Of a DNA stretch of 10,548 bases, positions 1 through 6,816 are shown in pieces. The translations under genes and the position numbers were made by a program. The first letter of the stretch is position 1. Each line of letters opens with the position of its first letter. The notes beneath the pieces are model-generated. The model saw nothing but the letters and a program-made list of their open reading frames with translations, searched no databases and had not been told where the DNA came from. The stretch covers positions 1 through 10,548 of the forward strand of contig CANGIH010000048.1 in NCBI GenBank assembly GCA_947453875.1, read 5' to 3'. The DNA is from Planctomycetaceae bacterium (lineage in GTDB: Bacteria; Planctomycetota; Planctomycetia; Pirellulales; UBA1268).

Positions 1-756
1 CCGCGGGCCTCGTTCGTCAGTGGTTACGTGCCAGGGGTGCGGGCCGTGGTCGCACCCGCTGATGCGGGCTTGGTGATCCCGGCAGGCTGCGACATCGCGG
101 TGCAGTTTCACTACGTGCGGACCGGGAAGCTGGAGACCGATTCGAGCCGGGTTGCCCTGTGGCTCAAGAAGGAGCCGCCGCGCAAGGTGATCACCATGAT
201 TTATCTCTCCGGCGATTTCGCGGTGGTGCCGCAGGGCGTCACCGACTTCCGCGTCACGGGCAGCTACACGCTTTCCCAGGACGCCGACTTCATCGGGGTC
301 ATTCCGCACGCGCACCAGTTGGCCCGCTGGGTGGCGATCAGGTTCCATTTGCCAGGCGAGGCACTGCCGCGCTTGCTCCTCCGGGTGCCGCAGTGGGATT
401 ACAACTGGCAGTCCCCCTACAACCGCGGGAAACCGGACCGGTTTCCCGCCGGGACGCGTTTCGAAGCGGAGTGTTCCTACGATAACTCCGCGGCCAATCC
501 GCGCAACCCGTTCGATCCACCGCAGAACGTCTGGCACAACGAGACGATCAACGACGAGATGCTGCTGCCGATGTTCACCTTCGTCTCCGAGCGGCCGCTC
601 GATCCGAAAGGCGACTCGTTCAAGAAGTTCTTCTCGATGATCGGGCGGTCGCGGTTTCTCAGGCGACAGGTGGATCACCGCCACAAATTCGTCGCGGATG
701 CCGAGGGCAACATCGTCGTCTCCCCCGACTACGATCCCGATGATGACCGCTACTGA
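1..756 (+). CDS. Copper type II ascorbate-dependent monooxygenase-like protein, C-terminal part (5' truncated by window edge)
   Basis: The reading frame is open from base 1, so the gene starts outside the window and 251 codons remain. Codon 10 (GTG at 28) is probably internal, because the frame is already coding upstream with an SGYVPG motif. The fragment resembles the C-terminal half of the PHM/dopamine beta-monooxygenase fold. Possible copper ligands are visible: H37 in QFHY, like the histidine of the first copper site; H103 and H105 in PHAHQ, the HxH of the second site; and M187 in NDEM, where the family has its methionine ligand. Between them lie VPQWDYNWQ and YDNSAANPRNP, blocks I recall from planctomycete members of this family. 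These enzymes hydroxylate substrates using O2 and ascorbate; substrate and N-terminal domains cannot be judged here. A hydrophilic tail of about 50 residues follows the copper domain. The ABC transporter gene starts 18 bp downstream, suggesting an operon. Confidence 0.72.
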   Translation, partial: PRASFVSGYVPGVRAVVAPADAGLVIPAGCDIAVQFHYVRTGKLETDSSRVALWLKKEPPRKVITMIYLSGDFAVVPQGVTDFRVTGSYTLSQDADFIGVIPHAHQLARWVAIRFHLPGEALPRLLLRVPQWDYNWQSPYNRGKPDRFPAGTRFEAECSYDNSAANPRNPFDPPQNVWHNETINDEMLLPMFTFVSERPLDPKGDSFKKFFSMIGRSRFLRRQVDHRHKFVADAEGNIVVSPDYDPDDDRY

Positions 757-774
757 GACAAGGCTCCCCCGCCC

Positions 775-2757
775 ATGACGATCGCAAAAAAGATAGGCCT
801 CTCCGTCGTGGCCAATGGATTGACCGTGACGGTGCCGGATGGCCGTGATGGCCGGGAGCGGAAGACGCTCCTCGATCAGGTGAGCTTCCGGATCGAGCCG
901 GGCGAGTTCGTCTGTGTGCTCGGTCCCAGCGGGGCCGGAAAGAGCACGTTCGTGCGGAGCTTGCTCGGCGATCGGGAGATCGCCTCCGGCCGGCTCCTTG
1001 TCGGGGGACACGACGTCTTTCGGGAAGCCGATGCGCTCCGCGGCGCGATCGGCTATGTCCCCCAGCGTGACATCAATCCGACCGCCCTCCCGATCGAGCG
1101 GGCGCTCCACTATGCGTCAGAGGTGAGGCTGCCGGCGGGAGCATCGGCGGCCGAACGGCGGTCCGCGATCGACCGTGTCATCGCCGAGGTCGGCCTCGGG
1201 AAGGTGCGTGACCAGGCGATCGGCAACCTCTCCGGCGGCGAGATGAAACGGGCGAGTCTGGCCGCCGAAATGCTCGCCACGCCTGGCCTGCTCATCCTCG
1301 ACGAAGCGACCGCCAGCCTCGATCCAGCCACCGAGGCACGGATCATGGCGCTCCTGTCAGAGCGGGCTCGGGCAGGCATGACCGTGATCGCGGTCACGCA
1401 CCACCTCGACAACGTCGACGAGGCTGACAAGCTCCTCATTCTCGGCCACGGCGCGGTGGTCTGGTTCGGCTCGCGGGTGGAAGCCCTCGGCCACTTCGGC
1501 GTGGAGCGGCTCGCCGATGTCTACGTCGCCATCGAAGACGAGCCCCCCGGTTTCTGGTCGGCCCGCTGGCGGGACAGGCTCTCTGAAGAACGGCGTCTGG
1601 CGGAGACTCTCGGCCCTGACGGGGCCGCCGTCGATCCGGGGGTGGAGCGGGCCGCATCGCTTGCGGCGGTCTCGATTCCCGGATTCGGCCCGCAGTTCAC
1701 CACCTTCCTCGGCCGTGAACTCGAGACGCTCCTCCGCGACACCTTCGGTCTGCGGATGTCGATGCTGCTGCCATTGGCATTGGCGCTCGTCGTCCTTGCC
1801 GGCTTCTCCGCCACGCGATTCCAGAATCCGCTCATGCTCACGCGGTTGCTCGACCCCGGCGAGAAACAGGTGCTGGCCGACGTCTGGGGTGAGGTGACAG
1901 AGGCGATCGCCACCGAGACGGTCGCCGATCAGGATGCCAGCATCCCCGCGCAAATCCGCGTGTTCCTCGACAGCCAGCCGAAGTTGCTTGCCCATCTCCG
2001 GGAGCCTTCCACCGAAAGGATCATCCGCGATGCCTTGACCGACGCCGTCCCCGTCGCCCCCGATCGGGAGATCATCGATCCAGGCGGGACGTTCAAATGG
2101 CTGTCGCTGATGAGCATCTGCATGGTGATCCTCGGGTTCGTGACCGGCTTCCGTGAGATCGTCAAGGAACGGCCGATGCTCGACCTCGAGCGGCGGCATG
2201 GCCTGCGGTTTGCCGCCTACGTGGTCGCGAAGGTCGCGGCGGTCGCGCTGTGCCTCGCCGTCCAGATCGCGATCTTCAGGACCACGGTCGAACTCGGCCT
2301 GTTGATCCGCGAGTTCTTCGGCGGTGAGGTTCCTGCCGAGATCTACCGGCGTGGGGCGATCGTCTCCGCCTCCTATAACTGGCTCGCGGCGGTGGCCTGC
2401 GCGACGATCGGCCTGATCGTTTCGGCCTGCGTCCGTTCCACCGACAAGGGCGTGCTCGCGGTTCCACTCCTGATCACGCCCCAGATCCTTCTCGGGGCGA
2501 CGATCCTGCCGATCAAAGAGGGGGTGCTCAAGGTCGTCGCCATGTTCTTTTCACCGCTCTATTGGGCCCATCGTGGGTGCCGCAGCGAGGGGCCGGGCGT
2601 GCCGGAATTCTGGCAGAATCTCGGCGACTACGACCCGGCGCTCTGGATCCCGTATGCGGCCCTCCTCGCGCAGATCCTCGTGGCGATGCTCGTCACGATC
2701 CTCGTGCTCCGGTGGCAGGAACGGGCGGTCCTGGGGCGCAATCGCCCCGTGCAATGA
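775..2757 (+). CDS. ABC transporter, fused ATP-binding and ABC-2/ABCG-like permease protein
   Basis: This is a 660-residue half-transporter with the ATPase first and the membrane domain second, an ABCG-type order. The ATPase is complete: Walker A GPSGAGKST (50-58), Q-loop YVPQ (94-97), signature LSGGE (152-156), Walker B LLILDE (172-177), D-loop SLD (181-183) and H-loop THH (208-210). A linker of about 90 residues leads to TM1 (about 329-345). A hydrophilic segment (about 348-440) follows, then TM helices near 443-459, 482-505, 533-552, 558-580 and 624-645. REIVKERPMLDLERRHG (460-476) matches the amphipathic coupling-helix region of ABCG permeases. It probably works as a homodimer in the inner membrane; the substrate is unknown. 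The ATG at 775 follows a weak AAGG (760-763) and lies 18 bp after the copper protein gene, suggesting co-expression. The long segment between TM1 and TM2 is unusual for ABCG, where the large outer loop lies near the last helices. Confidence 0.88.
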   Translation: MTIAKKIGLSVVANGLTVTVPDGRDGRERKTLLDQVSFRIEPGEFVCVLGPSGAGKSTFVRSLLGDREIASGRLLVGGHDVFREADALRGAIGYVPQRDINPTALPIERALHYASEVRLPAGASAAERRSAIDRVIAEVGLGKVRDQAIGNLSGGEMKRASLAAEMLATPGLLILDEATASLDPATEARIMALLSERARAGMTVIAVTHHLDNVDEADKLLILGHGAVVWFGSRVEALGHFGVERLADVYVAIEDEPPGFWSARWRDRLSEERRLAETLGPDGAAVDPGVERAASLAAVSIPGFGPQFTTFLGRELETLLRDTFGLRMSMLLPLALALVVLAGFSATRFQNPLMLTRLLDPGEKQVLADVWGEVTEAIATETVADQDASIPAQIRVFLDSQPKLLAHLREPSTERIIRDALTDAVPVAPDREIIDPGGTFKWLSLMSICMVILGFVTGFREIVKERPMLDLERRHGLRFAAYVVAKVAAVALCLAVQIAIFRTTVELGLLIREFFGGEVPAEIYRRGAIVSASYNWLAAVACATIGLIVSACVRSTDKGVLAVPLLITPQILLGATILPIKEGVLKVVAMFFSPLYWAHRGCRSEGPGVPEFWQNLGDYDPALWIPYAALLAQILVAMLVTILVLRWQERAVLGRNRPVQ

Positions 2758-2813
2758 CGGGCCCGGTCGCGCTCCCCAGAGAATGCCCTCCTCCCGTCTC
2801 CCCCGTTCCCAGC

Positions 2814-2817
2814 GAGG
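2814..2817 (+). promoter_or_regulatory. Ribosome binding site fixing the GTG start of the DUF2200 gene
   Basis: GAGG lies 5 nt before the GTG at 2823. The same frame is open upstream to 2562, but that part overlaps the end of the ABC transporter gene and has no family similarity. The family-like sequence begins exactly at MAKHRIF, so this site marks the real start. Confidence 0.6.
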
Positions 2818-2822
2818 CTCAC

Positions 2823-3185
2823 GTGGCCAAGCATCGCATCTTCACGACGCCCTTCGCGAGCGTCTATCCGCTCTATGTCGCGAAGGCAGAGAGGAAGGGG
2901 CGCACCAAGGAGGAAGTTGACGAGATCATCCGCTGGCTCACCGGCTACACCCGCCGGCAATTCGAGTCGGTCTTGAAGAAGAAGACCGACTTCGAAACAT
3001 TCTTCGCCGAAGCTCCAAGGATGAATCCTTCACGGACCCTGATCAAGGGAACGATCTGCGGGATCCGCGTCGAGGAGATCGAGGAGCCGACAATGCGGGA
3101 GATTCGCTACCTCGACAAGCTCGTCGACGAATTGGCGAAGGGGAAGGCGATGGAGAAGATCCTCCGGAAGCCGCCGGAGGCGTGA
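2823..3185 (+). CDS. DUF2200 domain-containing protein
   Basis: A 120-residue soluble protein starting from GTG, with no signal peptide or membrane segment. I recognise it as DUF2200 from its N-terminal block KHRIFTTPFASVYPLYV, the stretch KAERKGRTKEEVDEII, the motif DFETFFAEAP near the middle, and the C-terminal blocks EIRYLDKLVDELAKGK and AMEKILRK. The length matches the family, so the protein is complete and is essentially the domain alone. The family has no established biochemical function that I know of; members are small cytoplasmic proteins widespread in bacteria. It lies 65 bp after the ABC transporter gene on the same strand, so read-through is possible, but nothing suggests a functional link. 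It converges on the topoisomerase gene, with 170 bp between the two stops; I see no strong terminator hairpin in that gap. Confidence 0.9.
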   Translation: MAKHRIFTTPFASVYPLYVAKAERKGRTKEEVDEIIRWLTGYTRRQFESVLKKKTDFETFFAEAPRMNPSRTLIKGTICGIRVEEIEEPTMREIRYLDKLVDELAKGKAMEKILRKPPEA

Positions 3186-3355
3186 CGGCGCGACGGACGA
3201 TCGCTTGCTGTGCCTGCCGCTTTGTCTGACCAGCGGGATTCATCCGCACTCTCTTTGGCGCACCGCAGCGACGGGGCACGGGCGATCCCGAAGCACCGTT
3301 CGAGCCGGAACTGAGCGGCCCTCTGTGCCTGTGGTTCGTTCGTCGGCGGCGCCGG

Positions 3356-5650
3356 CTATTTCTTTCCCTTCTTCCCCTTGCCGGCCTTCTTCGCGTCTCC
3401 CTTCGCGGGTTTCCCCGCCTTTGGCTCTTCGTCACCGTCCTCCGCATCGTCCGACTCGACCGTGGCGATCTTTCCACGCTTCTTCGTGCCTGCTTCCTTC
3501 GTCGGCGGCTTCCGCCCAGCGGAGATGTCGTCGTCGACCGAATCGGCGGCGGCCTGCGTGAGGCCGACTTCGCCCGGCGCGACGATGATGCAGTTCTTGC
3601 CCAGATCGAGTTCGTCCTCCTCCTCGACGATCGGGCGGCCCCGGTCGTCGTAGCGGACGTCGGCCTGGGCCGTTTTCTTCTTCGCCACTGCGAGGAGATC
3701 CTCGTAGAGCTTCTTGGCGTCGGTGCCGTTGATCGCCGAGACGGCCTGCGCCACCTCGCCGAGGTAGCGGAGGAAGATGCTGCGGCGCTGTCCCTCCTGG
3801 GCCACGCGCAGGCGGCGGCGCAGGTACATGCCGAGATTGCGCCCCACGGCCTGGAGGGCCAGGCGGATCTCCTTCTGGATTTCAGGGTAGGAGGCGATCG
3901 CCTCCTTCGACTCGCTCGTGAACGGCACCCAGACGCTTGCCATGTGGACCATCACGGTCACCGGGCCGGACGGAAGGCTGCCGCGCGACTGGGAGAGGCC
4001 GTAGGACCGCCAGTTGGTGGCGAGGATCGTCTGCGTCACGGCGCAGGCGGCATGCTGGAACTGGAGCGGCACGCGGTTGGCAAACCGCAGCACCGTCATG
4101 TTCGATCCCTCGTCCATGTTGACATGCTGCATCGCCGAGTGGAGCGTCGCCAGGGCATCCTTCTTGAGCTTCGACGGCGATTGGCGGCTGGTGAGCTTCG
4201 CCTCCTCGAGGATCTTGTCGGCGGCCTCGCCGCTCATCCCCGAGAACGTCGTGGTGAGGAACTGCCGGAGGCTGCGGGCGTCGCTCTCGCCGGCGATCTC
4301 CGTGAGGGCCTCGAGCGACACCTTCTGCGCCCCGGGCCCGCCACCGTAGGCGAGCGACGCCTCGATGACGAAGGGATTGCCGCGATAGACCCCCGGCGGA
4401 CGGGTCGCGGCGGTGAAGAACTCTCCCGGCACCACCTGCCGCAGGCCCGCGAGCAATCGCTGCTCGCCGATCGGCACGATGCAGTCGGTGGCCGGCGGCG
4501 GGATCTTCGTCTCCTGGATCGCCTTGTAGAGGGCATCGGCCTCGCCCCGACCGAGTTTCGCGCAGCTTGCCCGCGTCGAGAGCTTCGCCGAGTCGCAGAG
4601 CTTCCGGGCGATCCCGGGGGACACCCGCGAGAAGGAACCGGTGAGGAACTGGGCCAGGGTCAACTTGGAATGTTCCTGGAGCATCGTCACGAGGCGACCA
4701 AGTTCGACGCCGTAGGGATGCGGCTTGATCTCCTTCGGCTCCGGCGGAAGGTCGTGCGTGGATCGCTCGAGGATCCGCTCCGGGCCATCCGGCCCCTGGA
4801 AATGGATGCGGCAATGGGGATTGGCGATCGCCGTCTGCTCGAGATACTCCTCGACGCTGCCCCGACCACGCTGGAATTTCGCCTCCATCTCGATCGTCAC
4901 ACGCGTGCCATGGTCGATCGCGTGGCCGAGGTCGTTGGCGGCCACCCATTCGATGCCATGCTTGGCCATCAAGTCGGCTGCCGCCTTGCCGGGAGGGAGA
5001 TCGATCCCCTCCCCCTTGCCGTTGAGGATCTGCGGCTCGTTGGTCTTCGTGTCGATCCGCAGCTCGTAGTAGTGGGCAGGCTCCTTGGCGGAGATCTTGG
5101 AGATGATCTTCACCGGCTTGCCGGTCGTGAGCACGCCATACATGCCGGCGGCGGAGATGCCGATCCCCTGCTGGCCACGGCTCATCCGCAGGCGGTGGAA
5201 CTTCGAGCCGTAGAGGAGCTTGCCGAAGATCAGCGGGATCTGCTTGCGGACGATGCCCGGGCCGTTGTCCTGCACCCCCATCCGGAAGCGCGAGGTCGAG
5301 TCGCTCACCGCCTCGATGTGAACCCAGATCTCGGGCAGGATCCCCGCCTCCTCGCAGGCATCGAGCGAGTTGTCGACCGCCTCCTTGACACTGGTGAGGA
5401 GTGCCTTGCGGGGCGAATCGAATCCGAGAAGGTGTCGGTTCTTGGCGAAGAACTCGCTCACTGAGATGTCACGCTGGCCGGCGGCGAGCGTCTGGGCCGT
5501 GGCGCGGCGCTTCGTCGCTGCCGGCGGGGCAGGTGGAGAAGATGTCGCGGCGACGGCTTCATCCCCCTTCGGCTGCGGCTGGGGTGTGGCGTTCTTCACG
5601 GCGGCGACGGCGACGGCGGCCGCGGATCGGGGGGTGGTCTGCTTGGCCAT
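3356..5650 (-). CDS. top6B: DNA topoisomerase VI subunit B (type IIB), with duplicated H2TH domain and long terminal extensions
   Basis: A 764-residue ATPase subunit of topoisomerase VI, the A2B2 enzyme that relaxes and decatenates DNA by ATP-gated duplex passage. An Ala/Pro-rich leader (1-60) precedes the GHKL ATPase: N-box EAVDNSLDA (90-98; E90, N94), DNGPGI (128-133) and the glycine lid RGQQGIGISAAGMYG (158-172). An H2TH domain follows (about 331-383). The transducer shows PIGEQ, RPPGVYRGNPF (417-427), LRFANRVPL (521-529) and VPFTSESKEAIA (575-586), with K582 the probable switch lysine. These blocks resemble euryarchaeal subunits. Between the GGG of AYGGG (about 436-438) and LRFAN is an insertion of about 80 residues holding a second H2TH-like copy (460-512). 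The tail (about 660-764) has acidic patches and ends lysine-rich. I recall archaeal B subunits at about 530-620 residues. The ATG at 5650 has no clear Shine-Dalgarno and no in-frame Met before the core. No subunit A gene is adjacent: downstream is DUF2200, and upstream genes diverge. Confidence 0.95.
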   Translation of the reverse strand: MAKQTTPRSAAAVAVAAVKNATPQPQPKGDEAVAATSSPPAPPAATKRRATAQTLAAGQRDISVSEFFAKNRHLLGFDSPRKALLTSVKEAVDNSLDACEEAGILPEIWVHIEAVSDSTSRFRMGVQDNGPGIVRKQIPLIFGKLLYGSKFHRLRMSRGQQGIGISAAGMYGVLTTGKPVKIISKISAKEPAHYYELRIDTKTNEPQILNGKGEGIDLPPGKAAADLMAKHGIEWVAANDLGHAIDHGTRVTIEMEAKFQRGRGSVEEYLEQTAIANPHCRIHFQGPDGPERILERSTHDLPPEPKEIKPHPYGVELGRLVTMLQEHSKLTLAQFLTGSFSRVSPGIARKLCDSAKLSTRASCAKLGRGEADALYKAIQETKIPPPATDCIVPIGEQRLLAGLRQVVPGEFFTAATRPPGVYRGNPFVIEASLAYGGGPGAQKVSLEALTEIAGESDARSLRQFLTTTFSGMSGEAADKILEEAKLTSRQSPSKLKKDALATLHSAMQHVNMDEGSNMTVLRFANRVPLQFQHAACAVTQTILATNWRSYGLSQSRGSLPSGPVTVMVHMASVWVPFTSESKEAIASYPEIQKEIRLALQAVGRNLGMYLRRRLRVAQEGQRRSIFLRYLGEVAQAVSAINGTDAKKLYEDLLAVAKKKTAQADVRYDDRGRPIVEEEDELDLGKNCIIVAPGEVGLTQAAADSVDDDISAGRKPPTKEAGTKKRGKIATVESDDAEDGDEEPKAGKPAKGDAKKAGKGKKGKK
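4115..4273 (-). repeat. Second H2TH-like copy inside the transducer domain, residues 460-512
   Basis: An ungapped alignment of residues 460-512 to 331-383 of the same protein gives 20 identities in 53 positions by eye. They include QFLT, the FS and S of FSxxS, the A and K of AxxK, AKL followed two residues later by R, an S, KL, and a final L, A and Q at matching spacing. Many other positions are conservative (L/I, D/E, S/T, V/M, I/M). The copy sits between two parts of the transducer that I recall as nearly adjacent in archaeal proteins, so it looks like an intragenic duplication inserted in a loop. The similarity was read by eye, with no structure prediction. Confidence 0.65.
4502..4660 (-). 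other. First (canonical) H2TH domain of topoisomerase VI B, residues 331-383
   Basis: This segment encodes the helix-two-turn-helix module at its expected place between the GHKL ATPase and the transducer domain. Landmarks are QFLTGSFSRVS at the start, CDSAKLSTR in the middle and ALYKAIQETKI at the end. It is followed directly by the conserved PPPATDCIVPIGEQ segment that opens the transducer. In archaeal enzymes the H2TH module contributes to DNA sensing. Confidence 0.75.
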
Positions 5651-5960
5651 GCTGTTGGCGGGGAGATCCGGGGGAAAAGCACCCCTTGGTCGGGGCGCGG
5701 GAAAGGGAACGCACGCCGAAAAGGCGCCGGCTCAACGATGATCGGCAGGACCGCCCTTGGCAAGGTGGGCAGAGTATAGCGGTTGTGCGGGGGGGTAGTT
5801 CTCCGGCCACGGGGACCCTCACGGGGCCGCGGACCTTGCCTGCTGGGAAGGGGCGTCACAGCCGCTGCGTCGCGAGTGATCCATCGAATCGACACCGGCC
5901 GAAACCCCCCATAGGGAGCCGGCGGCTGCCGGCGACGAATCGATGTCTGGAGGTTCAGTG
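5651..5960. other. Divergent intergenic region between top6B and the first secreted-protein gene
   Basis: This 310-bp gap must hold the promoters of both neighbours. On the minus strand TATACT (5773-5778 on plus) resembles a -10 box about 120 bp before top6B, but I find no convincing -35. On the plus strand TCGACA at 5889-5894, a 17-bp spacer and TAGGGA is only a weak candidate. Just before the small gene, GCCGGC-GGCT-GCCGGC (5918-5933) is a perfect 6-bp stem with a tetraloop, ending 15 nt before the Shine-Dalgarno. No tRNA, CRISPR or coding signal is visible; open frames here are low-complexity shadows. Confidence 0.4.
5949..5953 (+). promoter_or_regulatory. Ribosome binding site fixing the start of the first secreted-protein gene
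   Basis: GGAGG lies 7 nt before ATG 5961. An earlier in-frame ATG at 5943 lies upstream of this site and would put the Shine-Dalgarno inside the gene, so 5961 is the better start. It also gives a clean signal peptide beginning MLKR. Confidence 0.75.
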
Positions 5961-6311
5961 ATGCTCAAGCGTGCTTCCTGGCGGCAGGCGATCCTCACCC
6001 TGCTCGTCGTCACGGCGGGGATCAGTGGCGCGGCAACGGCGCCCGCGGCCCCGATCAACCACGGGATCGACGCCCCGACACCGGATGTCTTCTACAACTT
6101 TTGGACTCCGCCGGTGCCGGCTGCCGCGTCGCCCGGATTCGGTGCGCAGCTCTACGTCGCACCGCGCCCCGTGCCGCCGCGTGTCGGCCACACCTGGTAC
6201 ACCTATCCCCCCTTTCTGCCCCACGAGTTCCTCTACAAGCACCATCGAAAGTATGTCCGTCCCGCCGGTGCGACCGGACTGCGGACCGAGGTGCGGGCCT
6301 TCTACTGGTGA
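5961..6311 (+). CDS. Small secreted protein, planctomycete-type conserved hypothetical
   Basis: A 116-residue protein with a signal peptide: basic start MLKR, hydrophobic core around 10-22, and an Ala-rich cleavage region near 25-30. The mature part of about 88 residues has no cysteine and is rich in Tyr, Trp, Pro and His. Its blocks are PDVFYNFWTPP, AQLYVAPRPVPPRVGHTWYTY, PPFLPHEFLYKHHRKY and a terminal VRAFYW. I recall very similar blocks (LYVSPRP, VGHTY, PHEFLYKHHR) in uncharacterised planctomycete secreted proteins, so it is probably a family of that phylum with no known function. The pattern suggests an envelope or surface protein, which is inference only. The GGAGG at 5949-5953 supports the start. 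A second small secreted-protein gene follows after 62 bp on the same strand with no terminator between, so the two probably form an operon. Confidence 0.8.
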   Translation: MLKRASWRQAILTLLVVTAGISGAATAPAAPINHGIDAPTPDVFYNFWTPPVPAAASPGFGAQLYVAPRPVPPRVGHTWYTYPPFLPHEFLYKHHRKYVRPAGATGLRTEVRAFYW

Positions 6312-6373
6312 CCGGGAGGGCAGGTCAGCATCCCGATTTCCGTTCCCGTCTTCTCCCCCCGCAGGATCAGTCC

Positions 6374-6781
6374 ATGAAATCGTTCGAATCGTCCCGGCCC
6401 GGTTCCGTGGGCCGCACCGTGATCCTCGTCGGCGTCGTCGCCACGCTGCTCGCCGGACTGGCGACGATCGCCCGTGCGGGTGACAAGGCCACAGAGAAGC
6501 GCTACTTTCTCCGCTCGAAGGGGAAGAGCTGGCACAGCGTCTGGTATGACCCGTCGATCGGTCGTCCGATGGCGCTGGTCGTCCCCCCCACGGCCGAGTT
6601 CACCTCCGAGTATGCCTGGGGTGTGCCGAGTTCCCGGGTGATGCCTCTGTACAACCAGTTCCAGCGGCCTTATCCAGGCCCCGGCGCGGTGCCCGGCCAG
6701 GGAGCAGGCATGCTTCCCACGCCTTACTGGCCAAGCGACACCGTCCAGTTCGGTGTTCACTCCGTCCGCGGGCCGTGGTGA
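6374..6781 (+). CDS. Small secreted protein, planctomycete-type conserved hypothetical
   Basis: A 135-residue protein from ATG 6374, preceded by AGGA (6363-6366) at 7-nt spacing. The signal peptide has an unusually long N-region (1-14), a hydrophobic core of about 15-30 and an ARA site giving cleavage after A35. The same frame stays open upstream to 6101, but that part lies over the preceding gene. The mature part of about 100 residues shows RYFLRSKGKSWHSVWYDP, GRPMALVVPPTAEFTSEY, WGVPSSR, YNQFQRPYPG, a Gly/Pro-rich stretch and PTPYWPSDTVQFGVHSVRGPW near or at the C-terminus. I recall the VVPPT, PTPYWPSDT and VRGPW blocks from planctomycete secreted proteins of unknown role. No cysteine or enzymatic motif is present. 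It is probably co-transcribed with the preceding secreted-protein gene, and a strong inverted repeat ends the unit 36 bp downstream. Confidence 0.8.
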   Translation: MKSFESSRPGSVGRTVILVGVVATLLAGLATIARAGDKATEKRYFLRSKGKSWHSVWYDPSIGRPMALVVPPTAEFTSEYAWGVPSSRVMPLYNQFQRPYPGPGAVPGQGAGMLPTPYWPSDTVQFGVHSVRGPW

Positions 6782-6816
6782 TGCGGGCGAGAGTGCCGGT
6801 CGTCTGAAAAGGTCGT

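Noticed and set aside
1357..2199. A 280-codon minus-strand frame within the ABC transporter gene
   Set aside because: It is a shadow of the transporter in GC-rich DNA, with highly charged composition and no domain; the plus strand has a complete ABC ATPase.
3186..3355. Possible terminator or small RNA in the gap between the DUF2200 and top6B stops
   Set aside because: I found only short GC-rich palindromes such as GGCGCC, with no stem of useful length followed by a T-run.
3882..4949. A 355-codon minus-strand frame overlapping top6B in another phase
   Set aside because: It is out of phase with the real gene and is Arg/Gly/Asp-rich in a way typical of GC-rich out-of-frame translation.
3944..5464. 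A 506-codon open frame on the plus strand, antisense to top6B
   Set aside because: It lies in exact codon register opposite top6B, where stops would need rare TTA, CTA or TCA codons in the sense gene. In GC-rich DNA such mirror frames stay open. The translation has no recognisable domain, while the minus strand shows full Top6B motifs.
5775..5780. TATAGC as a plus-strand -10 box for the first secreted-protein gene
   Set aside because: TTGGCA upstream is only 12 bp away, too short a spacer, and the box lies about 180 bp before the gene.
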